Shown here: in pieces, positions 6,928 to 15,114 of the stretch | Numbering within the stretch: position 1 is the first letter of the stretch | Layout: each line of letters starts with the position of its first letter | Origin: CAVQHY01 sp963712465 | GTDB lineage: Bacteria > Actinomycetota > Thermoleophilia > Gaiellales > Gaiellaceae | Length of the DNA: 64,000 nt | Direction of reading: 5' to 3' | Assembly: GCA_963712465.1 (NCBI GenBank) | Contig: CAVQHY010000006.1 | Coordinates: 62,001-126,000 of the forward strand | Notes under the pieces: generated by a model | The model's database searches: none | What the model was told of the DNA's origin: nothing | The model's input: only the letters and a program-made list of their open reading frames with translations | Program-made: the position numbers and the translations under genes

Positions 6928-9234
6928 ATGGCGGGCCTTTCCGACTACGAGCGCAAGCGCAATCGTGGCCGCACGCCCGAGCCGTTCGGGCCCGGGCGCT
7001 CGGGCGGGAACCCGATCTTCGTCGTCCAGCGCCATCAGGCACGGCGGCTTCACTACGACCTCCGACTCGAACGGGATGGCGCTCTCGCGAGCTGGGCAGT
7101 CCCGAAAGGCGTTCCGCTCGAGCCCGGAACCCAGCATCTCGCGGTGCACGTCGAGGATCATCCGCTCGCGTATGCCGAGTTCGAGGGCGAGATTCCGGCC
7201 GGCGAGTACGGAGCGGGAACTGTCGAGATCTGGGATCGTGGCACGTACGAGCTCGTCGAGGAGAAGCGCGACGGGGGGCTCACGGTGCGGCTCCACGGGA
7301 AGCGGCTCGTGGGCACGTGGGCGCTCGTGCCCGCGAAGCTGTCCGGCGACCCGAAGAACTGGCTCGTCGTCAGGAAGCGCGAGGGCGGGGCCGTGCCCGG
7401 CCGCACGGAGTACGCGCCGATGCTGGCGACTCCGGCTGCGGACCCCCCGGCGGGGGCCGGCTGGACGTTCGAGGTCAAGTTCGACGGGTACCGTGCGATC
7501 GCGGCCGTCCGTGGGGGCGAGGTCACCCTGACGAGCCGGGCGGGCAACGACCTGACGGAGCGCTTCCCGTCAGTGGCTCGAGCGCTCCCCGGCGCGCTGC
7601 GCACGCCGGACGCGGTTGTCGACGGCGAGGTGTGCGCGATCGACGACGAGGGCCGCGCGACGTTCTCGGCGATGCAGCAGGGATCCTCCCAGCACGTCTA
7701 CTACGTCTTCGATCTGCTGGAGGCCGACGGTGCTCCTCTCATCGACCGACCGCTGACGGAACGTCGGTGCAGGCTCGAGGAGCTTCTCGAGCCGCGGGAG
7801 GACGTGATCCGATTCTCCGAGACCTTCTCCGACGGCCCCGGGCTTCTCCGCGCGGCGAGGAAGCAGAGACTCGAGGGGATCGTCGCCAAGCGCGCAGACT
7901 CCCGCTACCAGCCAGGGAGGCGCAGCCGCGATTGGCTGAAGGTGAAGCCGCGAAACCGCCAGGAGCTCGTCATCGCCGGCTACACGAAGGGGAAGGGCCG
8001 GAGGGCTGCGTCCCTCGGCGCTCTCGTACTCGCCGTGCGCGAGCGGGGAGAGCTGCGCTGGGCCGGCAACTGCGGCACGGGCTTCGACGAGGCGGAGATC
8101 GACCGGCTGCTCGACCGGCTCCGACCGCTCACGCGGCCGATCTCCCCGTTTCCAGATCCGCCGAAGATGCCCCGCGTTCGTCGCGACGACGTCGTGTGGG
8201 TCGAGCCAGAGCTCGTATGCGAGGTCGAGTTCGTCGAGTGGACACATTCCGGGCGTCTCCGCGCGCCGTCCTACCTGGGCCTGCGAGACGACAAGCCGGC
8301 CGGCGACGTCGTGCGCGAGACTCCTCCCGAGACGACGGTCAAGCGTGGGAGGCGCGTGCTCGAGCTCACCAACCTCGACAAGGTCTTCTGGCCGGAAGAG
8401 GGGATCACGAAGGGCGATCTCGTCGACTACTACCGCGACGTTGCCCCCTCGCTCGTCCCCCACCTGGCGAACCGGCCGTTCACGATGAAGCGCTATCCGG
8501 ACGGCTGCGAGGGCAAGCACTTCTTCCAGAAGGACGCTCCGACGCACATGCCCGCCTGGATCCGGCGCTGGCCGTACGAGACGGTGTCGCGCGGAAGCCG
8601 CGAGCGGCGCACGATCGCGGCACCCCTCGTCAACGACGAGCTCGCGCTCCTGTGGATGGCGAACATGGGCTGCATCGACATGAACGCCTGGTACTCGCGC
8701 GTCGATCGCCCCCACCGGCCCGACTGGGTGCTGTTCGACCTCGACCCGCCCGACGGCGCGCCGTTCGCGGACTGCGTTCAGGTCGCGCTGCTCGTCCGCG
8801 AGATGCTCGAGGCCCTCGAGCTCGCGAGCTTCGTCAAGACGAGCGGCGCCGACGGCATGCACGTACTCGTTCCGATCTCGCGCCGGCACACGTGGGACGA
8901 GACGCAGACGTTCGCCCGGGTGGTGGCGGGCGCGCTCGCGCGCGCGTATCCCGGGCTCGTCACGACGGAGTTTCGCAAGGCGAAGCGCGTGGGCGTCCTC
9001 ATCGACGCGAATCAGAACGGGGAAGGGAAGACGATCGCGTCCGTCTACTCCGTTCGGCCGCGCAGCGGCGCTCCGGTCTCGACACCACTTCGTTGGGACG
9101 AGGTCAGGCCCGACCTGAACCCGGCCGCGTTCACGATGGCCGCCGTGCTCGAGCGGATCGAGCGGCTCGGGGACCTGTTCGCCCCCGTGCTCGAGCTGGA
9201 TCAGTCCCTGAAGGCGGCTCTACGAACGTTGTGA
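6928..9234 (+). CDS. ligD: ATP-dependent DNA ligase LigD (PE-LIG-POL)
   Basis: Multidomain ligase of bacterial non-homologous end joining. The order is: phosphoesterase domain in residues 1-150 (HQARRLHYDLRLERDG, then EIPAGEYGAGTVEIWD), ligase domain with the adenylated lysine Lys184 in FEVKFDGYRAI and a LKVKPR-type motif, and a C-terminal primase/polymerase domain from about residue 474 (NLDKVFWPEEGITKGDLVDY), with the catalytic acidic pair in LFDLDPPDG near residue 602. This is the Pseudomonas-type order; mycobacterial LigD has the polymerase first. I start at the ATG before AGLSDYERK because the open frame upstream overlaps accA. No ku gene is in the window. Confidence 0.93.
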   Translation: MAGLSDYERKRNRGRTPEPFGPGRSGGNPIFVVQRHQARRLHYDLRLERDGALASWAVPKGVPLEPGTQHLAVHVEDHPLAYAEFEGEIPAGEYGAGTVEIWDRGTYELVEEKRDGGLTVRLHGKRLVGTWALVPAKLSGDPKNWLVVRKREGGAVPGRTEYAPMLATPAADPPAGAGWTFEVKFDGYRAIAAVRGGEVTLTSRAGNDLTERFPSVARALPGALRTPDAVVDGEVCAIDDEGRATFSAMQQGSSQHVYYVFDLLEADGAPLIDRPLTERRCRLEELLEPREDVIRFSETFSDGPGLLRAARKQRLEGIVAKRADSRYQPGRRSRDWLKVKPRNRQELVIAGYTKGKGRRAASLGALVLAVRERGELRWAGNCGTGFDEAEIDRLLDRLRPLTRPISPFPDPPKMPRVRRDDVVWVEPELVCEVEFVEWTHSGRLRAPSYLGLRDDKPAGDVVRETPPETTVKRGRRVLELTNLDKVFWPEEGITKGDLVDYYRDVAPSLVPHLANRPFTMKRYPDGCEGKHFFQKDAPTHMPAWIRRWPYETVSRGSRERRTIAAPLVNDELALLWMANMGCIDMNAWYSRVDRPHRPDWVLFDLDPPDGAPFADCVQVALLVREMLEALELASFVKTSGADGMHVLVPISRRHTWDETQTFARVVAGALARAYPGLVTTEFRKAKRVGVLIDANQNGEGKTIASVYSVRPRSGAPVSTPLRWDEVRPDLNPAAFTMAAVLERIERLGDLFAPVLELDQSLKAALRTL

Positions 9235-9253
9235 GGCGCGACAGCCTCGTCGG

Positions 9254-9490
9254 TCAGCGCCCGTGCTCGAAGCACCAGCGGCGAAAGGCGAGCAGGTTCT
9301 GAGCGCGCTCGGTGGTGAGATACTCGGCGACGTCCCGCTCGAGATGCTCGAGCTCCTTGCGCGCCGAGAGCGCCTGGTGGGCGATGATGCTGTCGGGATT
9401 GCAGTCGTGGGTTCCACCCGCAAGCTGGGCGGCCGGGACGCTGAGACCGCAGTCCGGACAGCGTGTATAGCCGTACACGGGGCCGGGCAT
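9254..9490 (-). CDS. Small zinc-finger protein of unknown function
   Basis: A 78-residue protein. Residues 11-14 are CPDC and a GGTHDC segment follows about 15 residues later, so a CxxC...HxC zinc site is likely. The C-terminal half is a charged helical stretch (ALSARKELEHLERDVAEY). An AGAAGGA ribosome binding site lies just upstream of the ATG, which supports a real gene despite its size. It lies 50 bases downstream of mrfA on the same strand and converges with ligD. I do not recognise the family. A structural or nucleic-acid-binding role is possible but not shown. Confidence 0.6.
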   Translation of the reverse strand: MPGPVYGYTRCPDCGLSVPAAQLAGGTHDCNPDSIIAHQALSARKELEHLERDVAEYLTTERAQNLLAFRRWCFEHGR

Positions 9491-9540
9491 CTTCGTTCCT
9501 TCTGGTACGTCTATCGGCCGCTCCCGCGCCGGGTTGATCC

Positions 9541-11820
9541 CTAGGATCGGGCACGGCTTGCGACAGCCGCCCGCCGGCCGGGCGGTGCGATCATCCGGCG
9601 CAGCAACGTGAGCGCGCCGTCCTTGTCGAGGTACTCGTTCAGATTCCCGCATTTCGGCGACTGGACGCACGACGGACAGCCGTCCTTGCACCCACAGCCG
9701 GCGAGCAGGCGCATCGTGTCGGCGACCCACCCCTCGAGCTCGCGGTAGCCGCGCTCGGCAATCCCGACGCCGCCCGCATGGCCGTCGTAGACGAAGATCG
9801 TCGGACGGCCGGTCTGGAAGTGGACGTTCGTCGAGAGCCCTCCGATATCCCAGCGGTCGCACATCGCCCAGAGGGGCAGGAGCGCGATCAGTGCGTGCTC
9901 GGCCGCATGAAGCGTGCCGAGCAACCGCGGCATCTCGATCAGATCCTCGAGCTGCTCCCGTTCGGGGAGTAGCCAGACCGCCTCGGTCTCGAACGTCGTC
10001 TCGGGCAGGTCGAGTGCCACGGTATCGAGCGTCGCGCCGTCGCGCAGCGCTCGCTTGCGGTAAGCGACGACCTGCTCGGTGACGCTCACACCGCCGAAGG
10101 AGGCCTCCAGCCCGACTCTGGTCTCGGCGACGTCGACGCGCTCGATCGCGAGGCTCGTCTCCTTCTTCGCCTGGGTGTAGTAGTCGCCCACGAAGGGCTC
10201 GACGAGCGCCGCGCGCGCGTCGAGGTCGAGCCGGAGCACGCGGTAGGAGTCGCCCAGATGGAGATAGACCGCCCCGTCGTGCACCGTCGAGTATGCGCGT
10301 TCGAGCTCGACGAGCCCGAGCACGGTGCCGCTGCCGCTCTCCACGACGGCGATCGACTCTGCGCTGGTCGACCGTAGCGGCACGCGGCCGGCGGGGTAGT
10401 CGCGGCCGGCGTAGACGTAGCCCGCCTTGGTCTCCTTGAGCTCTCCCGCCGCCGCCAGGGCTGCGGCACGCCCGAGCGCCGCGGGACCCAGCTCCTCTTC
10501 GTCCCGCGTGTCGAGCGGCGCTTCGAAGGCGGCTGCCCGCACGTGCCCGTCGAGAATGCGGGGGTTCGTGTGATCGGTGATCGCCGCCTCGACTCGGCGG
10601 CGCAGGAGCAGCTCGGGCTCGCGCATGAAGAACTGGTCGAGGGCGTCCTCGGACGCGACGAGGACGGCGAGCCCGTGTCCGCGCCTGCCGGCACGGCCCC
10701 ACTGCTGGCGGAGGCTCGCGACCGTCCCGGGAAAACCGACCGAGACGGCCGCGTCGAGCAGGCCGATGTCGATGCCGAGCTCGAGCGCGTCGGTGGCGGT
10801 CACGCCGAGCAGCTCTCCCTCGACGAGTCGCCGCTCGATCTCGCGGCGCTGCGAGGGGGTGTAGCCGGCGCGGTAGGGCGAGAGCCTGTCGGCGAGCCCG
10901 GGCACGCGGTCGCAGGTGAAGCGATGGACGAGCTCGGCCGCCTTGCGACTCTTCGTGAAGCAGATCGTGCGCAGATCGCGCGAGACGAGCGCGGAGAGGA
11001 TCCTGGAGGCGTCGCCGAGCGCGCTCGCGCGAACTCCGAGCTCGTCGTCGAGAAGCGGTGGGTTCCAGAATGCGACGGTCCGCTCTGCGCGCGGCGCGCC
11101 GTCGTCGCTCACGACTGTCACGTCGAGGCCGAGCAGCGAGCGTGCGTGATCGCCGGGGTTCGCGATCGTCGCCGAGGCAAGCAGAAACTGCGGCCTCGCG
11201 CCGTAGATCGCGGCCGCGCGCCGCAGTCTTCTGAGCACGTTGCCGACATGCGAGCCGAAGACGCCGCGGTAGACGTGAGCCTCGTCGATGACGACGTAAC
11301 GGAGGTTTCCGAGCACGTCCCCCCAGCGGTCGTGGTGCGGGAGTGCGCCCACGTGGAGCATGTCCGGGTTCGTGAGGATTACGTTCGCCCATTTGCGGAT
11401 CTGCCAGCGGCGCTCCGACGGCGTGTCGCCGTCGTAGATCGACGCCCGCAGTCGCGGCAGGTTGTAGGCGGCGAGCGTGCGCGCCTGATCCTGCGCGAGC
11501 GCCTTCGTCGGGTAGAGGTAGAGGGCGCGCAGCTTCGGGTCGGCGGCCAGAGCGTTCAGGACCGGGAGGTTGAAGGCGAGCGTCTTGCCGCTCGCGGTTC
11601 CCGTCGCCGTGATCACGTGCTCGCCGCGCTCGGCCGCCGCGAATGCCTCAGCCTGATGCGAGTACAGCGCCGTGATTCCCAGCGCCGCGAGCGACGAGAC
11701 GACCCGGGGATCGAGGGAGTCCGGGAGGGGCACCGGCCGCGCGGCGCGCGACGGCACATCGGTCAGATAGGCGACCTCCTCGCCCCCGAGCAGATCGTCG
11801 AGAGCGAGAGTCGCCACCAT
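9541..11820 (-). CDS. mrfA: MrfA/Hrq1-type DEAH helicase with zinc-binding C-terminus
   Basis: A 759-residue superfamily 2 helicase. Walker A is TGTASGKT (73-80), followed by the DEAH box in VIDEAHVYRG (about 179-182), the FTKSRK motif and the helicase C-terminal motifs around QQWGRAGRRG. The C-terminal DUF1998 (MZB) domain has a four-Cys cluster: Cys in MCDRWDIGG near residue 651, then CGCKDGCPSC near 710. This matches B. subtilis MrfA (YprA), which acts in mitomycin C crosslink repair, and yeast Hrq1. Repair is therefore the likely role; the exact lesion is inference. Its ATG is six bases from a TACCAT hexamer and only 25 bases from the divergent thiD start. Confidence 0.88.
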   Translation of the reverse strand: MVATLALDDLLGGEEVAYLTDVPSRAARPVPLPDSLDPRVVSSLAALGITALYSHQAEAFAAAERGEHVITATGTASGKTLAFNLPVLNALAADPKLRALYLYPTKALAQDQARTLAAYNLPRLRASIYDGDTPSERRWQIRKWANVILTNPDMLHVGALPHHDRWGDVLGNLRYVVIDEAHVYRGVFGSHVGNVLRRLRRAAAIYGARPQFLLASATIANPGDHARSLLGLDVTVVSDDGAPRAERTVAFWNPPLLDDELGVRASALGDASRILSALVSRDLRTICFTKSRKAAELVHRFTCDRVPGLADRLSPYRAGYTPSQRREIERRLVEGELLGVTATDALELGIDIGLLDAAVSVGFPGTVASLRQQWGRAGRRGHGLAVLVASEDALDQFFMREPELLLRRRVEAAITDHTNPRILDGHVRAAAFEAPLDTRDEEELGPAALGRAAALAAAGELKETKAGYVYAGRDYPAGRVPLRSTSAESIAVVESGSGTVLGLVELERAYSTVHDGAVYLHLGDSYRVLRLDLDARAALVEPFVGDYYTQAKKETSLAIERVDVAETRVGLEASFGGVSVTEQVVAYRKRALRDGATLDTVALDLPETTFETEAVWLLPEREQLEDLIEMPRLLGTLHAAEHALIALLPLWAMCDRWDIGGLSTNVHFQTGRPTIFVYDGHAGGVGIAERGYRELEGWVADTMRLLAGCGCKDGCPSCVQSPKCGNLNEYLDKDGALTLLRRMIAPPGRRAAVASRARS

Positions 11821-11845
11821 CGACCGATGGTAGCCTCCGCGCCCA
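11821..11845. promoter_or_regulatory. Divergent overlapping promoter, mrfA / thiD
   Basis: Only 25 bases separate two divergent start codons. Reading rightward, TAGCCT (11831-11836) is nine bases before the thiD ATG. Reading leftward, TACCAT (11832-11827) is six bases before the mrfA ATG. Both fit a -10 element placed so that transcription starts at the start codon, and they overlap by two bases. No ribosome binding site exists for either gene. Confidence 0.5.
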
Positions 11846-12640
11846 ATGGTGCCGCGCTGCCTGACGATCGCCACCTCCGACTCCGGCGGCGGCGCGGGCA
11901 TCCAGGCCGATCTGAAGGCGTTCGCGGCGGCGGGCTGCCACGGGATGAGCGCCGTCGTCGCCCTGACGGCGCAGAACACGGTTGCGGTGACCGCGATCCA
12001 CGAGCTCCCACCGGAGTTCGTCCGCGCCCAGCTCGATGCCGTCTACGACGACATCGGCGTCGACGCGGCGAAGACCGGGATGCTCTTCTCCGCGACGCTG
12101 ATCGAGACTGTCGCGAGCTTCCTCGAGTCTCGTCCCATCCCGCTCGTCGTCGATCCGGTGATGGTGGCGGCGTCCGGCGCTCGGCTACTCGAGGAAGGCG
12201 CGGTGGACGTGCTGATCGAGCGGCTCTTTCCGCTCGCGACCGTGGTCACGCCGAACCTGCACGAGGCGTGCGTGCTGACCGGCGCTCCGTACCGGGACAC
12301 GGTCGACCGCCGCGATCTCGCGGAGGCGACGGTCGCGCTCGGCGCACGAGCGGTAATCGTCACGGGGGGACACGGTGCGGACGCGATCGACTGGCTCTTC
12401 GACGGGGAGACGCATGTACCGATCCCTGTCGAGCGCTATGGCGTGGAGGCGACCCACGGGGCCGGGTGTACGCACTCGGCCACGCTGTGCGCGCTGCTCG
12501 CGCGCGGGCTCGGTCTCGAGGATGCGGCCCGGGGGGCGGCGCGGATCGCGAGCGAGGCCGTACGGAACGGTCTGGACGAGATCGGCGCCGGCTCGGGACC
12601 CGTGGACGCCGTCGGCCTTGAGGCTCGAGCAACTCGGTGA
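11846..12640 (+). CDS. thiD: Hydroxymethylpyrimidine/phosphomethylpyrimidine kinase
   Basis: ThiD phosphorylates HMP twice to HMP-diphosphate for thiamine synthesis. The 264-residue ribokinase-fold protein has the N-terminal SDSGGGAGIQADLKAF motif, GMLFS, VVDPVMVAASGARLL, the TPNLHEA segment and the C-terminal anion hole GVEATHGAGCTHSA. Usual ThiD has GTGC; here the sequence is HGAGCTHS, a conservative variant. It overlaps thiL by 23 bases, so the pair is an operon that makes the pyrimidine precursor and the final cofactor. No TPP riboswitch fits in the 25-base leader region. Confidence 0.93.
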   Translation: MVPRCLTIATSDSGGGAGIQADLKAFAAAGCHGMSAVVALTAQNTVAVTAIHELPPEFVRAQLDAVYDDIGVDAAKTGMLFSATLIETVASFLESRPIPLVVDPVMVAASGARLLEEGAVDVLIERLFPLATVVTPNLHEACVLTGAPYRDTVDRRDLAEATVALGARAVIVTGGHGADAIDWLFDGETHVPIPVERYGVEATHGAGCTHSATLCALLARGLGLEDAARGAARIASEAVRNGLDEIGAGSGPVDAVGLEARATR

Positions 12641-13517
12641 GCTCGGGCTCCTGCGGGAGCTCGAGGCGCGGGGCCTCGCCGGTCCGCTCGGTGACGACAC
12701 CGCAATCCTCGCCGGGGGGCTCGTCGTCACCCAGGACGCGCTCGTCGAGGGCGTCCACTTCAGGCTCGGCTGGACGTCGTGGCGGGATCTCGGGTTCAAG
12801 GCGGCCGCGGTCAACCTGAGCGATCTCGCCGCGGCGGGAGCCGTTCCCGAGGCGCTGCTCGTCTCACTGGGGCTCCCGCCGCGGACAGCTCTGGACGACG
12901 TGCTCGAGCTCTACGTCGGGCTGAACGAGGCGGGCGTGGCCGTGCGGGGGGGCGATACGTCGACGGCGGACCGCGTCTACCTGAGCGTCACGGCGATCGG
13001 TCGCAGCGAGCGTGTGCCCGGCCGGGGAGGCGCTCGCCCAGGCGATCTGCTCGTGGTCACGGGACCGCTCGGCGGCGCGGCGGCCGGGCTCCGGGTGCTC
13101 GAGCGGGGGCTAGCCGGCCATGGCGATCTGATCTCGATGCACAACCGGCCGCCACTTCGTCTGGAGGAAGGACGGCGCCTCGCGCAGGTCGCGCACGCGC
13201 AGATCGATCTCTCGGACGGCCTCGTGGTGGACGCGCGCCATCTCGTCGAGCGGTCAGGGTTCGGCATCGAGATCGAGGTCGAGCGTCTGCCGGTCGCGCC
13301 GGGCATCGACGCGATCGGCGACGAGCCGTTCTGGACGATGGGCGAGGACTACGAGCTCCTGGCGGCGCTCGCGCCCGCCGACGCCGAGGCGTGCGGTTTC
13401 CCCGTTGTCGGGCGAGTCGTCGAGGAGGATGGGCTGCGCATCACGCGCGGCGGAGAGCCGCTCGAGCTCGCCGGCTGGGAGCACTTCGCGTCCCGGCCGA
13501 CATCCGACCACAGCTGA
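12618..13517 (+). CDS. thiL: Thiamine-monophosphate kinase
   Basis: ThiL converts thiamine monophosphate to the active diphosphate using ATP. The 299-residue product shows the PurM-like N-terminal motif GPLGDDTAI, VEGVHF, the VNLSDLAAAGAVP segment, GGDTS, and the C-terminal DLSDGL motif (QIDLSDGLVVDARHL). I chose the TTG at 12618, inside the end of thiD, because it gives an N-terminus of LRLEQLGELGLLREL, close to the family consensus. There is no ATG or GTG in frame nearby. Slightly short for the family (usually about 310-330 residues) but complete in its motifs. Confidence 0.92.
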   Translation: MRLEQLGELGLLRELEARGLAGPLGDDTAILAGGLVVTQDALVEGVHFRLGWTSWRDLGFKAAAVNLSDLAAAGAVPEALLVSLGLPPRTALDDVLELYVGLNEAGVAVRGGDTSTADRVYLSVTAIGRSERVPGRGGARPGDLLVVTGPLGGAAAGLRVLERGLAGHGDLISMHNRPPLRLEEGRRLAQVAHAQIDLSDGLVVDARHLVERSGFGIEIEVERLPVAPGIDAIGDEPFWTMGEDYELLAALAPADAEACGFPVVGRVVEEDGLRITRGGEPLELAGWEHFASRPTSDHS

Positions 13518-13603
13518 GCGATCCAGGCCGGCCCGGCACCGGTCTCGGCGCTCCCTCGAACGAGCGGTCGAGCAGCGGCGATCGGGCGTCGATTCCAAGA
13601 CCC

Positions 13604-14008
13604 GTGTCGGCTGCAATCGCACCCGAGCTCTACATCAGCGGCGGGCCGCTGGATCTCTCGATCGAGGGCCCCGGCTTCTTCGCGTTGCGCAGGCCCGACG
13701 GCTCGCGCGCCCTGACCCGGGCGGGAGCCTTCACGGTCGATCGCGCCGGCCTCGTCGTTACTCCCTACGGCGACCGTCTCGACCCACCGGTCGTGCTGCC
13801 GTTTCGGACCCGTCCGGAGGACGTCACGGTCGAGCTCGACGGCGCGGTCTCGGTCGCGGGCCGGACCCTCGGCCGCATCTGCCCGGTCGCCGTACCCGCG
13901 CCCGAGGCGCTGGCCCTGGTGGGGCCGAGGCTCTACGTGCCGACCCGTTCCAGCGGCATGCCGCTCGCGGTCGCGGCGCGGATTCTCCAGGGAACGCTCG
14001 AGCTCTAG
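13604..14008 (+). CDS. Orphan FlgG/FlgF-like flagellar rod protein fragment
   Basis: The 134-residue product matches the central region of flagellar basal-body rod proteins: ISGGPLDLSIEGPGFFALRR, then a TRAGAFTVDRAGLVVTPYGD motif. The N-terminal coiled-coil that assembles the rod (with the SNxANxxT motif) and the C-terminal helix are both absent. No other flagellar gene is in the window. It lies after thiL, with its stop four bases from the convergent trxA stop. The GTG start is the only reasonable one; no ribosome binding site is clear. It may be a degraded remnant or a small secreted or surface beta-domain reused outside flagella. Confidence 0.6.
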   Translation: MSAAIAPELYISGGPLDLSIEGPGFFALRRPDGSRALTRAGAFTVDRAGLVVTPYGDRLDPPVVLPFRTRPEDVTVELDGAVSVAGRTLGRICPVAVPAPEALALVGPRLYVPTRSSGMPLAVAARILQGTLEL

Positions 14009-14012
14009 CTCT

Positions 14013-14348
<336 letters not shown>

Positions 14349-14368
14349 CGCGCGCACTATAGCCGCCG

Positions 14369-15097
14369 TCAGAGACGGTGCCGCACCGCGTCCCACCGCA
14401 GCTCGGGGACGCGCCTGATCGCCTCGATCACGATCCCACGGCTCATCTTGGAGCCCCCGACCTCACGATCGGCGAAGACGATCGGCACCTCGACGACGCG
14501 AAAGCCCGCCCTGAGCGCTCGGTAGGTGACCTCGATCTGGAACGCATAGCCCTTGGCGGAGACGCGCTCGAGCGGGATCGTCTCGAGCACGCGGCGGTGA
14601 AAGCACTTGAACCCTCCCGTGAGGTCCCGGATCCCCACGCCGAGGAGTGCCTGGGCGTACAGGCAGCCGCCTCTGCTCACCGCCCGGCGAGCAAGCCCCC
14701 AGTTGCGCGTTCCGCCGCCGGGCGCGTAACGAGAGCCGAGCACCAGATCGGCGTGCTCTGCCGCGGCGACGAGCCGCGGCACGTCGGCCGGATCGTGGGA
14801 GAAGTCGCAGTCCATCTCGATGATCAGCTCCGCCGTGTCGCCGAGGGCGTTGCGAAAGCCGGCGATGTAGGCCGGGCCGAGACCCTCCTTCGTCGGGCGA
14901 TGCAGGACGTCCACGAAGCCGAGCTCGCCGGCGAGCGCGTCCGCGAGCTCGCCCGTGCCGTCGGGCGAGCCGTCGTCGATCACCAGCACACGGGCATCGA
15001 TGTCGTTTGCGGAGAACACGCCCCCGAGCGCGCGCAGCATCGGCTCGATGTTCTCGCGCTCGTTGTACGTCGGCACGCAGACGACCGCTCGTGGCAC
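14369..15097 (-). CDS. Polyprenol-phosphate mannosyltransferase-like glycosyltransferase (GT2)
   Basis: A 242-residue family 2 glycosyltransferase of the dolichol/polyprenol-phosphate mannose synthase type. Motifs seen are VCVPTYNERENI at the N-terminus, VIDDGSPDGT, the metal-binding EMDCDFSHDP and the RDLTGGFKCF acceptor segment, with ADREVGGSKMSRGI near the end. It should transfer a hexose from GDP- or UDP-sugar to polyprenol phosphate at the inner membrane face, for later use in lipoglycans or protein mannosylation. There is no C-terminal membrane region, unlike some homologues. GTG start; the divergent polX start is 17 bases away. Confidence 0.85.
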   Translation of the reverse strand: MPRAVVCVPTYNERENIEPMLRALGGVFSANDIDARVLVIDDGSPDGTGELADALAGELGFVDVLHRPTKEGLGPAYIAGFRNALGDTAELIIEMDCDFSHDPADVPRLVAAAEHADLVLGSRYAPGGGTRNWGLARRAVSRGGCLYAQALLGVGIRDLTGGFKCFHRRVLETIPLERVSAKGYAFQIEVTYRALRAGFRVVEVPIVFADREVGGSKMSRGIVIEAIRRVPELRWDAVRHRL

Positions 15098-15114
15098 CGA
15101 CGTATCATCGCCGC

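Noticed and set aside
6928..9234. Complete NHEJ operon
   Set aside because: No ku gene lies next to ligD or elsewhere in the window.
11700..11860. TPP riboswitch before thiD
   Set aside because: There are only 25 bases between the divergent genes and no thi-box sequence.
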